The notes beneath the pieces are model-generated. The model was given only the letters and a program-made list of their open reading frames with translations. It was not told the origin of the DNA and ran no database searches. The position numbers and the translations under genes are program-made. Positions 1-11,537 of a DNA stretch of 64,000 bases are shown here, piece by piece. Numbering within the stretch: position 1 is the stretch's first letter; every line of letters starts with the position of its first letter. Origin of the DNA: Marchantia polymorpha subsp. ruderalis (Eukaryota; Streptophyta; Marchantiopsida; Marchantiales; Marchantiaceae); NCBI GenBank assembly GCA_037833965.1, contig AP031357.1, positions 20,294,001 to 20,358,000 of the forward strand. The letters are read 5' to 3'.

Positions 1-1540
1 TGCGTTACATTGCTTCTCTGAAGCGCAGTACCTATTTGTAGGAACTCATTAGAATCATTTGTATCATTTTGTGAGCTCGCGTCATCTATCTCTTTCTCGT
101 GTTCGTTGGGTCTTTGGTATATTCTTCATAGATCTAGTGTAACGGCTGAGCTGAAAGTGCAAATAATTAGTTTTCAAAGTACTTATGTTGTTGGCGCTAT
201 TGGATTCTCACAATCTGGTGTACAGACAGTGAAACATTGCCCTCATACGCTAATGACGTGGAAGAACAGATGCCCCGTTTCAAAATTGTGGCTTACTTCG
301 AGCTCGCTCAGCATGACGGTATACCTCCGACCTCATCTACACCAAAACCGTTGGAGTTACACAATCTTGATCGCAGTATGTGATAGCCATCATGTCATCA
401 CATCGAAATCCATCACCGTCTACTCACACTCGTGATGTACATACCCAGGGTCGTCAGTACTTCTTCGAACTCCGTCAGCCAATCGGACCTGTCATGTTTT
501 GTTGGCAGAAGGACCTCTTCTTACACTCTCCGCTGTCTATAAACCTCCTGTGCTTGGGAAGTCTCAGCTTTATCTCGTGTGCCGGAAGTAAAACTCTTGC
601 AGTCGTTCACGATACTTCCAGTTATCTCGAATACAGCTTGTGTATCTACCCGGACGAAACCGATGAGCATTCTCCGAACAACCCTCTCAAGCGGAGTGGA
701 AAAGTGACGATAGGTTCTGCGAGGACAAGCTGGACGGTGACGTTCCTTTTCCTCATCAAATCATTTCTGAAAGTCTGCGATGCAATGCCCACAACACAAC
801 GATTGTATTTCCGTAGAATAGCTAGCTACCCTGTAACACAGACCTTTCGGTGACCAAAGAAATATGTATTAGGGATAAAACTATGATCGGGAAGCCTTGG
901 CCTTTATTCTTGGGTAATGGACGATTCATCGCCTCGTACTTTTAAGATCTACAGCTGAAAGCTTTCAGGGAAGCAGACGTCTTTCCACGACTGTTGAGCA
1001 TATGAAGTGGTTCCACATGCGTTAGAGATACTGGAATCCTTAGGGTAGAGCACAGTTAGAGGTCAAGATCTGCTAAATTTAAGGGGGTTGAATCCGGTAA
1101 TTAAGGGAGCAGAGGGTAGAATCAAGTAAGTTACACCTGTGACAATGAGGAGGAGACCTCTCAGTTCAACAGTGATTCGAAAGATGCGCTAGATATGGAA
1201 CAGGTTCAACTTGAAGAACAGTGAACATTAATTTCAAGACGCCGAAAACTCAACACTGGAGAGGGGACACTGGCGTAGATCGGAGGAAGATGACAAAAAC
1301 AGTAGGAATCCGAGGTTCATGATGCTGCTGCATGCATCCAATTCTAGGGCAATCATGCACTGTATATGGCAGAGAGAACAGGCGAGAGAGACAACAAATG
1401 CTTCTTAATTTCGAGTCAGACCGAGTCGCTGCGAGACTGACGGAATGAACTACTTGACCAGTGAAGCCGAAGAGGCATGAACGAAGGAAACATGGATCGA
1501 ATTCCAGGCACAGAGTTCACTTCTCTCCGTCGACTCGGAT
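1..1540. other. No gene recognised
   Basis: Mixed-composition sequence. Open frames of 109 and 157 codons occur on the plus strand (106-435 and 380-853), but neither resembles a family I know, and they overlap in different frames. I see no convincing intron-exon structure. It could be the 3' part of a gene beyond the left edge, UTR, or spacer. Confidence 0.4.
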
Positions 1541-1723
1541 CTACTCAACAGGCCTGATCGGCCAGTGACGACAACATGCGACGTAATTGCTGATGTGCCA
1601 GAAGGGATCGAAATATGCACCCAACACTAAAACTAAAACTCCAGCAAGACCTCCGACTTGCAGTGGATTACGGGACATGATTACATGTAAGGCTGTGTCC
1701 AAAGCCTCCAGCATGCTCTTCAT
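1541..1723 (-). CDS. Possible short exon or small membrane protein
   Basis: A 60-codon reading frame starts MKSMLEALDTALHVI and contains one hydrophobic stretch (GGLAGVLVLVLGAYF) that could span a membrane. A splice-acceptor-like CAG lies just upstream of the ATG, and the GC-rich, promoter-like island at 1750-2560 lies on its 5' side, so it might be the first coding exon of a minus-strand gene. I could not find further exons downstream and do not recognise the family. It may equally be a chance ORF. Confidence 0.15.
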   Translation of the reverse strand: MKSMLEALDTALHVIMSRNPLQVGGLAGVLVLVLGAYFDPFWHISNYVACCRHWPIRPVE

Positions 1724-1749
1724 ACCTGCGCTCTGCGCGATTATGTCTC

Positions 1750-2560
1750 TCTCGAGAACTCACGTCGGGCTTATCGCGGAACGAGAGAGTCGCCGCGTTC
1801 GCCCGAAGCACCATCGAATGCCGATGGCGCCAGCACAAATTAGGGTCCGGCCGGCAACGGTCACTCGGCTGGCCGTGTGAAACGATCCCGAACCAGCCCC
1901 AGCTCCTTTGTTTTGAATTTTCAAAGCTCGCTCCCTCGCCCTGCCTTCGTCCGCTCCGCTCCTCACCGCGCCGCACCGCACACACACCCGCACCTTTTTT
2001 TCCGGCTCCGCGACGAATCTTTTCCACGTCGCTCGCTCACCTGCCCCGCCTACTACTCTACGGTGCCTTCACGTTCTTTCCGAGCATCGGGAATCCGGGT
2101 TTATGCTGCGCCATGCAGCGCGAGCGAAGATTTGGTCGAAGATACGTTGCCTCTTTCGGAACGAATAAGCACGTACGCACGCACGTCCGGCAGATCGAAT
2201 GCCGAACGGAACTGTCCGAGTTCCGGCTTCGCTCATTCGCACAGGCAGGCGACGACGGCGACGACGACGACGACGAAAGGTAGACAACCTTCGGTCGCGC
2301 GCATGTTGGAGTCTTGTCGGAAAGATGCCGCATCGACGATCGAGAATGTCTTCTTCACGTTTGCAGCTCGTCGAGCCAATCGCAGCGTACAGCACACAAT
2401 CGGAGTGTGTGCTGTGTCATTGACGCCGGTACAGATGCCCATTTCAGACTACGGTTCGTACGTGATAACATTCTCGATCTGCCGACTGGTGTGGACATGT
2501 TTGACCAGGTCTCCTGTCCCGCAACTTCTTCAGATAAAGTAGCGGTCTCTTCAGGGATCG
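1750..2560. promoter_or_regulatory. GC-rich promoter-like island with (GAC)n repeat
   Basis: Sharply more GC- and CpG-rich than its flanks. It contains CA/CCG-rich stretches near 1979-1995 and a GAC trinucleotide repeat at about 2250-2276. Long overlapping ORFs on both strands (including poly-Arg and poly-Asp frames) are by-products of this composition. The most economical reading is a promoter or 5' leader, but the direction of transcription is not shown by the sequence. Confidence 0.3.
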
Positions 2561-5500
2561 GACGGTCGGTTTGTCAGCAAAGAGCGGCCTTCGTCCGAAT
2601 GCGAGGCATTTATCATATCGTACAAGTCCAGACTCGAGAGTCGAGTCCAGTTTGGGAATGTATGTCAGTAAGCTTCAGAATTGTACAACCGGTCCTTTAT
2701 GTGACTCCATTTAACGTATGCTGCTTCACTTCAAGAAACTGACTTGTAGTCTTATTTCTCTAAATGGAAAACTTTGCTTATTGACGAATGTCCAATATTA
2801 TATCTTCTGGATTAAGTGCCTACAGTAACATGAGCAGATCTCATTTCAGTAAAATAAATTTATATCGTTAGATTTTGTCACGTTTGTACGAGAAAACCAT
2901 ATGTACAGTTTTGAACAGTTTGTCTTTGGAAGATGTCACCAAAAAGTCTTTCTAAGCCTGATTGATGTACTTTTTAATGTGTTGTCAAAGGCGACACTTG
3001 GTAATGAATTCATAGTGTGGTTGTTTTTTGTCATGATTTGATTGGCTAGCTTGTCATCGTCCAATATTACTGTATGACATGATATCACATATCATGTCAT
3101 ACAGTAATATTGGAAGTGTTGAAGTTTTACAAGTTTTATATAGTACAATCAAACAAGTCAGAGCTTTTTGACAAATAGACTTGAAGAGACTTTCTCGAAA
3201 GATCTTTTAAAATAATGGTGGTAAACTGGTTGTCACACGGAATAGGAACACATTGTATTCATGCAGGTACAGTTTGAGTGAGTAAGGAAATCGATCGACA
3301 GCTTTAGATAAAGTATACTTTTTAGTATCATATATGCACCGATAGTGTTCACTCCTAAAATTTTGTGTTGATGGATTGTATCGAAAATTGTGTAACTCGT
3401 AAAGCAAGATAGATCTTCTACTTTTCAAACAACATAGTATCGTCTTTGCATATGTGTAGTAGGAGTAAAAGATCCCATAGTTGATGAACAATAGTCAATA
3501 TATAGTACTACAAAAGGCTTGAAGAAAGTCTCGCTGAACCTTGAGATGAGAAGACACGAAGTGAGCTTCTATAATATCTTTTATTGTGTGTAGGATTTGA
3601 TCTAGTTGTTTCAAATTGGTTTATTTTCTGAAGTCACCACAAAAAATAGCTGACTTCAAAACTCTACATATATCTAAATATATATATATATATAGAGAGA
3701 GAGAGAAAAAGTAATTTCAAATCACATGTAATGATATCAACAGCAATTATAGCGCTGAAGTTGCATGGTTAGAAATTGTTATTGGCTGAAGGACATAATT
3801 CCATGATACTTTTAATTCAAGTATAAAGAATCTAAAATTGAAGAACAAAAGATGATTTTTTTCAAATTGAGTGTGAAAATATGTTACTCTTCTTAAGACA
3901 GAAGTGCTCAAACTCCGTTTAATTATAAAAAGGTCAAATTCATAAGTTTTTTCCATAATCTTGTTACGTTTTGGATGAAAATATTTCCGTTACTTTGTAA
4001 ACGAGACATCTAAGTGATTAATTAATTTATCCAATCTACTTTGTAATCTAACTGTGATCAAGTTTGAAATATCTTACTTTTTGAAAAATTTTGGAAATTT
4101 GAGATGATACTTTAAGAAGTCTCTTGATTTTAGATGAGCGCTAATATCTGTGGTTCGGCTAGTAATTTTAATGCTAAAATGGATAAGAAAACCACCGCTT
4201 GTATAGCAATATAAATTCTTATTTCATCCATTATAAAGAGAAGGCGTACATACTATCAATAACAAATATTGCAAATAGTTGTGGAAGTATTCTACACATG
4301 TGAAAGATAGATAATTCACCTGGATTAGTCTACTCAAAAATTTATGTACAAAGTATTGTAAGATTTCAAAGATTTATCATCAATAATTTTTTTCCACTTA
4401 TTGAAAAAATTAAAATAATGATATTGAATAATTATTATTTTTTAAAATCCAATTTCATAGAACTAACTATGGTTGTTTCATGAAATTTTTTCATGATTTT
4501 GCAATCAATGGATGAAGGAAATTCAATTGAGTTTGTATTGAAGCTTTTGCAACAAAAAAATTCACAATTTTGGTACAAAAATTATCCTTATTTAATATAA
4601 AATATTATCATAATTGATACTTGAATATTAATAACAAATCTTATAGAATAAAGACCATGCCAAGATAAGAAAAAGAATTATTGGTTGAAATATAAATTCT
4701 TGGAACTATCATGACTGCTGAAACATTAGAATAGAAAGTTATTGGTCATATGGATAGATTTTATATCAATTTTTAGTGCTTTTTTTTTATCTACAATCAA
4801 TACTTTTCAAAGATTGTGTACAAACATCCATTTTTAATTAGTTTCATGTTTATACCCACATATTTTTTTCCACCTTTCACATTCAAGATAGTTTAACTTT
4901 GTAACAGTTTGTATCACAATTGAACACTAACACCGAACAAGTCCAGTAGTATCTTTGAACCGAAGATCAATTATATGTTTAACAATTTTATGACAAGGTT
5001 CTAAATATCACAGTTTTCACATTTATGCTAAAGGATTAAGTTACTTTTCTAACCGTCAAAGCTAACATCTGCTTTCGTAAGATAATAGATTATGTTCGTT
5101 TCAACATTTTCGCCAAATTAACCTTCCATTCAAGTGTGGCCGGGACTTTGAAGTACTTCGTGACACACATGATGTCAAAGAATAGCCTCTCGTAAATCAA
5201 GCGAAAAGGTGGCTTACAGCTATGATGGTGAGAATGTACATAAGAACCGGTCAACATTTGAGAAAAACCTCTCGTTTTTAACGGAAAGGTAGTAAAGTAT
5301 GACCAAAATAGCGATTTAATTACCCATGACTTAATCGGGAATCCTCCCTGAGAATTGACGGAACTTAGCATTCATTATAATTTCACAAGTTTCATAGGAA
5401 TATACCTTCGTGTTTTCAATGGCTATGGGAATGTGTATAGAATATAATAGTAACACTTGCAAGTGGAACTAAACAGAAGATGAACCGGGATCGTAGTAAT

Positions 5501-5790
5501 ATGCTGTAGCGAAGAACGCATGAACATCAAATTAGGTTCTGTATAGACATAAGAATGATACGAAGAACTTATCAAGTTTAAACATAAATAAAAGAAAGAT
5601 TATATTATCAATCAATATCATGACAGTAAAGAATATATTGCATGTGCACAGTCTCATGTAAGATAATCTTCATCAGAAAACTTATTATAGATTTGATTTA
5701 TAACTATTTTTTAAAAGTAATGTTTAACCTTGAAAATAATTTGATTAAATATACTATAATCTTAAAAAACCTTTCAAATTACACTTGATT
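2560..5790. other. AT-rich intergenic spacer
   Basis: Long AT-rich stretch with no ORF resembling a protein. It contains the hairpin at 3061-3113 and a (TA)n(GA)n microsatellite at about 3670-3706. Nothing else was seen. Confidence 0.6.
3061..3113. repeat. Perfect 25-bp inverted repeat (hairpin)
   Basis: Positions 3061-3085 are the exact reverse complement of 3089-3113, with only a three-base loop (CAC, 3086-3088). The arm begins CCAATATTACTGTATGACAT. No target-site duplication or protein accompanies it. It could be a collapsed mini-transposon end pair or a recent palindromic insertion. The loop is too short for a standard plant miRNA precursor. Confidence 0.85.
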
Positions 5791-8700
5791 ACCTGTACTC
5801 TTGGACGAATCTGATAATCTTTTAGAACAGCCAATGTTGTTACGGTGGAATGCGTTGCGAGTAGAAGCTTCTATTAGTACCGACGCCACATTCTTTCCAT
5901 CTGTCAGGCAAAGACATCCGATCCAAGCACAGCGTGGCCACCAAGTAGCATTAATCCGTTCCATCACGCCATGGGATCCCAACTGAATGTTCTAAAAGTG
6001 CCAATCGGTCATCTTCTCCTCCACTCGCCTGCCGTCTCGATTCTGATCTACGGTAATCCCACTCCGTCACGTTGTTGGTGAATCGATGTTGTTCACACAT
6101 GTCTTATTCAGATTGCTACACGACCAACAGATTTCCGATTGTCCGGTCTTCACTCAATCCCATTCGCTTTGTTTCTTTGAACCCATCCGTCTAGCAGCTA
6201 CTTCTTCGTAGCGCGACTACATTGCATTGATCATTGTCCGAGACACCACGTCCTACCGACCTCGTCCACTGCCACTACATTAACAGGACTTCCACTTCCA
6301 CGCTAACTAGATCCCACCGCTTGCCATCTGAACGCCTTTTTCTTTATTCTACTCCTCGGCCTGAACCGAGCCGTCGACCCCACCGGCCCGGCCCATTCAT
6401 CCAACTCCAGTCCTCGTAGCCATGGGGCCCTCCGCTGTCCGCCTCATCGATCGCCACTTCGTTACTCATGGATTGGCCAGCAGCCGCCCTATGGGGGCGG
6501 TAGGGGCGGGGAAGGCGGGCGGAGCTATACGCAAGCAGACCCTCTTCACGTAGTCGATATACTGTAGGGAATTAATATGATCACTCCGTGAAGAAAGCAC
6601 ATGCAGGGGGCGGGGGAAATTCCGGTCTTGAGAGAAGTGGTGCCTGGAGGCGAGGCGAGGCTTCGGAATGGGACTGGGACATGTACAAATACTTGCTTAG
6701 CTCTGCTGAGCTGAGTCTGGGCATGCAAGGCCGAGCTTTTATACAGGGCGAGCCAATGTTCGTTATCAGTACAGCGGTTGAAATTAAAGAACCCCAAGCG
6801 AACGCGTATAAAATTATTCATGGTCCTTCCCTCGCTCCTCCAAGTGCTGAGCAGCTGAGAATTGGTTGAATTTTACTGTACGCAGTCGAGAGGGATGGAG
6901 GTAGGGAGCGAGGCAGTGATTGAGTGCGACGGGTCCTGCAAGAAAGTCAAGTGGTCAACCTGACTCACAGCAGCCACTCCGATCCACTTTCGATGTTATA
7001 CCCCTGTCTATATCTCCCTCTCCCTGTCTCTGTCCCTCTCGATAACAGTAATCTTCTCCTGCAGACAGACAGGCAGCCAACGAGGCTCGGTTCCGTTTGC
7101 TTGGCTCTAACAAACAAACAACAATCAACGCTTGGTTACCCACAGATCACTCTATCATTCTGATACTGAGACGCCAAGTCAGCCCTCCTCCTCTCCGTCT
7201 ACCTCGAACAGCAAAAACTGCTCAGCCCAGGAATGCGCGAAGCACGAAAAGAACGAGGACAAAGAGAATTTTCACGCGATGGACTTAAATCTGTTTCTCT
7301 GGGTGGTGCGGCTGGCTATTCCATTTGCACAGAGAATAAATATGTGGTTGGTTGAGCGGGCTGGGTTAGGATGTTGTATATAGTGCGAGTATTGTACCGA
7401 GAGTCAGACCGGTCCTGCAGCAGCAGCTGTGAGCCAATCCCCGAGGCTGTGGTAGCAACAAGAGTGGTTTAGCCTTAATTTTACGTAGTCGCCTCGTTTC
7501 CATTCCCTCAGTTTGATATTCCGGATGAGACTGACAACTGTATCCTTTATTCTTAGCGACCCCCACAAACCAGGAATCTAGTGCTTAGCATGTAGACGTG
7601 GAAAACCATCCACACCGTTCATCGATATCCTTTTGACTTCAGAAATGTTGTGAATTTTGGGAGCAGAAGCAAGATCTGTTTGGGGAATAGAGCTGGGCAG
7701 CCAGGCCAGGAGGCATAGGTCAGGCCAGAGCCCCCAGTAGCCAGGCCAACAGCGAGCCTTCTCAAGTAGATCCCAGAAGTGTGCTGCTGCTGCTGCTGCT
7801 GCTGCTAACTCCTAGCTACCGGTGAGCTACAGTTTCGGCCTACGCACAGCTCACAGCCCACAGTCAGTGCAGGCAGGTCGGGGGCGCTTGAGTGAGACCA
7901 GGCAGAGCTTCTCGGATTTCAATCTATCTAAATTTTCCTCCCGTCCCATCTCTCACTCTCTCTCTTCTCTCCTCTCTCTTCCATCGCTCCTCCTGTTCTG
8001 GTCCGTTCTCCGGGCCCTTTGTTCGCTTTTCGATCGCTGCTGCTGCTGCTGCCGCTGCTGTCTGCAGATGCTGGTAAGGAAAAGTAAAGGAATGAAGACC
8101 ACTACCATTAGCACCCTCGCCTCCTTTGGGTGCGCGCTACTTTTGACAACGTCAATTCCCCCCCTGTCTGATGGTCGCCAACTTCTGCTTGCTGATCATG
8201 TTGTAAGAGCACCCTTTCTCACCTCACCTCCTCACCACCTTCCTTCCTTCTTTCCTTCCTCTTCCTTCCCTCCATCTCTCTCCCTCCTTGCTCTCTTCAT
8301 TCCTGCGTCCTCAATTTCCTTCCTTGCCAACTCGACTCGTGTATTGTTCTATTTAACACTCTGTGTGGGTCACCCGGGCCTATGGATCCCGTCCTTCCAA
8401 TCCGCATCTCAAGCCTGAACAGAAGGTTTTTTAAATGCTCATCAAACTCCACGCAAAGTTATAGTTCACTGCTGAAACTTAGGATCCGTTTGTGCCATGA
8501 TTGTGGATGTGGGAACTCGTCGGTTCCTCTGACGTCAGGATGTAGCATATAGCAACTCGTTGACTCGTCCACTTTTAGCTTTTTCCTGCTTTGGGGAAGC
8601 TACGGCTGGCGAAGTCCATGGGTTTTGTTTCTAGCTTTCCACTCTCTTGCCCTCGGAATAATCTATCATTCTTCCCATGTTTTCTATGTATCATATCTAT

Positions 8701-9599
8701 CATTCAGCACGTACACTGTCCCACTGATGTGCAATTTCAAGCGCCACGGTCTTTGATCGACTCACGAGTGCTCTCTTTCATGATTCTATGCATGTGTATG
8801 CCTGTGAGGACGTGTACAGTTGCCGTTGTGCCTCGTCCCGGTGTTCACTCTCTTGGTCTATGGGATGTGGCGAGTGAGCGGCAGTCCGATGGGTTTTCCT
8901 GCCCCTACCAAGAAGGCAACCTCGTTTTCGAATCAGGTACGTACGAACCCACCCCGACGGACGGATGATGGTGTGACCGATTGATTGAGTGGCTGTCTCA
9001 GTCCGCCTTCTCGCCCGCCTGTCTATCTATCTACTCCATCTACTCCGAAGCCACTTGTCTCTGGACGTGATTGACTGCGATCATCAGGCCATTCACTTTC
9101 TCAACCAGACGTTTTCGTGCTCTCGCATCTCCTCGTGCTCTTTCTTGCGCTTGCCAGCCGCAGCCCGACCCGACCTGACCCGACCCGACCCCGAGAGCAG
9201 GATTAGCGTGGTCCGATGTGCGAATCTGAATTGCATTTTCAATTCCACTGCATGCTTTTATGACGACCAGTGGACCCACCCATTTCCCTTCCACCCGGAG
9301 ACGGCGAAACGAAGCGAGGTGCAATGACTATCAGATTGTTGCTGGTTCAAAGCTGGAAGGTTGCCCCTCATTATCGTGATATAGAATTGAAATTGCGAGG
9401 GCTGAAAGTTGAGAAATTCGAACAGGCAGGCTCTGAAGGGACTATCTTGTGCCGTTGGACGCACCAAACTTGGCTATGGCTGTTGTTGATTCTAGCGGCG
9501 TTATCCGTACTTAGAATGTGAGTCCCTGAAAATGCTGCGGACTGACAATGGGAGCTCGGTTCCTAGAAATGATATCAGTCTCGTGTGTGAGCTGTGCAG
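5790..9599. other. Upstream/leader region of the DCL1-like gene
   Basis: Composition turns GC-richer at about 5.8 kb. The stretch has pyrimidine-rich tracts (7950-8010, 8220-8290), CTG/TGC repeats (7782-7806 and 8038-8062) and many small ORFs. CT-rich tracts are common in plant 5' leaders, so this probably holds promoter and 5' UTR, perhaps with leader introns, for the gene starting near 9.6 kb. No helicase, PAZ or first RNase III sequence of a full Dicer could be found here. One possible coding leader exon lies at 9324-9518. Confidence 0.4.
7782..7806. repeat. (CTG)n microsatellite
   Basis: About eight uninterrupted TGC/CTG units lie in the presumed leader of the DCL1-like gene. A second, imperfect CTG/CCG run is at about 8038-8062. 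These are simple repeats with no coding meaning visible. Confidence 0.8.
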
Positions 9600-9683
9600 G
9601 TCACGTACTCCACGGTATCAATTTTGCCATGGGCTCCGGCACCACGTCTGGTTGCAGAAGACCTCGAGGACGCAGATGACGAG

Positions 9684-11537
9684 ATGGAGCTGAGCGACGA
9701 CGGGCACGAAGAGCTCGAGATTCAGAAGCATAGAGAGAAGTCGATGGAGCGGATGGATGAAGATGTGTGCGCCATGCAGTTGGAGGACGCTGACGTCGAA
9801 GAAGATTTCGAATTATCGAGCAGACGCTCGGACGCGATGGGGGATGGGCTGCAGGACTCGTGGAGGAGTTGCAATTGGGTCGCCCGCCCCGTCCCCCTGG
9901 AGCTCAACAGCGCTGCGCATGCAATAAATACTCACGGCCAGATTGGACTCGATGTGCTGGATAATGATTTCCAGGCCATCGACTTCGATGGTCTGGAAGC
10001 AGCAATCGGTTACAGGTTCAATGCACGCGCTCTGCTCGTCGAGGCTATCACTCATGCCTCTCGACTGTCCTCCGATTCGCCTTGCTACCAGCGCCTCGAG
10101 TTCGTGGGCGACGCAGTGCTCGACCACCTCATAACCAAGTACTTCTTTGTTAATTACAAAGACCTTGCTCCCGGTCGCCTGACGGATCTCCGCCAAGCAA
10201 CCGTCAACAATGAAAATTTTGCTCGAATTGCCGTGAAGCATAAGTTTCACATTCATTTGCAGCATGGATCAGCAGCTCTACAAGCCAAGGTGAGAATGAG
10301 ATGATGTTCCATCCCATCGCCATCGCCATCAGCAGATCCTACAACGTTTCTAGCTGTGGCTCTAATATTACTGGATGTACTTAGCTCGAGCTCTCGAGTC
10401 GTTGAATTTGCCTCGGAATCGTTTACCACTGCGAGAAAATGCTCGCGGAAAAGTACGTGGTGTAGGCTGATCATTGCGCGAACGAAACAACTGTGCAGAT
10501 CCACGCCTTCGTAAAAAATATTCAGGCCGAACTGGATAGACCGGGCTTAAATGCGTTCGGCCTCGGCGACTTCAAAGCTCCTAAAGTGCTCGGCGACATT
10601 CTGGAGTCCATAGCTGGAGCAGTGTTCCTGGATGCAGGTCTGGATACTGAAAAAGTTTGGCAGGTCAGCTCGTCTCTGCCCGTGGACTCTCATGACGAAA
10701 ATCGCTGGTCTGGCACGTGGATTTCATGAGCGTGAGCATGCCCGATCATTGGTACTAACGCTGAGATGGTCGTGCAGATTTTCGAGCCGCTGCTGCAACC
10801 CATGGTCACGCCCGAGACGCTGCTGAAGCACCCGGTCAGCGAGTTGCAAGAGCGCTGCCAGCAACGCGTTGAGGATCTGAGATACCACGCTTATCGACGA
10901 GACAATTTGACGTTTGTGGTGGAAGTGCATGTGAACGAGGAATTCATAGCCGTGGCGGCAAACTCCAAGAAGAAGATGGCACAAAAGCTCGCCGCTCGGA
11001 ACGCGCTGGTGATTTTGAAGAAGCGAGACGCACGGCTCGAAGCAGCCGCCGAGGAGGACGCCTCCAGCGATGCGGCCGAAGTGCTTCCTCCCGTTCCCGT
11101 CACCCACAGCAACATGCCCGTCGCCCAGCAGAACTTCTACGACATGTGCATGAAACGCAACTGCAAGCAGACACTGTACGAGATCTGCATGTCGCAGAAA
11201 TGGCCCAAGCCCGAATACAAGTAAGCGAGACTTCTCGAGTCCGAGTCAGTCTTCTCGCACTGTGCGGATGGATGTCTTCTTGCTCGAAGCTCTAATCTGA
11301 TTCTGAGTAGGGTCTCGGCTCGTAGCTTTAGAATATTGTCGATTGATGAAGGGGCATGTCGTGTTCAGGTGTGTTTCTGAAGTGGGCCTCGCTCACGCGA
11401 AGAAATTTACCTACTCGGTGAGGATATTCAGAGACCATGGGTGGAGCGAAGAACTGCCAGGCGAGCCCATGCCCAGTGTGAAGAGGGCCAAGGATTCGGC
11501 TGCGGCGACCCTGCTACAACACTTGAAAAGATGGTAG
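9684..11537 (+). CDS. DCL1: Shortened Dicer-like 1 protein: RNase IIIb plus two dsRBDs
   Basis: Four coding exons, 9684-10289, 10499-10663, 10778-11220 and 11369-11537, give 460 residues from the ATG at 9684. Residues 1-99 are acidic and unlike Dicer. Residues about 100-258 are a DCL1-type second RNase III domain. The metal-binding set is intact: E139 and D143 in RLEFVGD, D235 and E238 in LGDILES. A first dsRNA-binding domain (about 276-340, KKMAQKLAARNAL) and a second (about 370-458, GEPMPSVKRAKDSAA) follow, both close to DCL1. Family members make miRNAs from hairpin precursors in the nucleus using two RNase III domains within one chain. Here helicase, DUF283, PAZ and RNase IIIa are all absent, so it would need to dimerise or pair with another protein. 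The start is uncertain: exon 1 opens at an acceptor at 9598-9599 and its frame is open upstream of 9684, so another exon (perhaps 9324-9518, which splices in phase) could add residues. Confidence 0.92.

Noticed and set aside
1877-2542. 221-codon plus-strand ORF with Arg/Ser/Thr-rich sequence
   Set aside because: Its content is driven by GC-rich simple repeats, and comparable ORFs exist on the opposite strand. I treat it as promoter or leader sequence.
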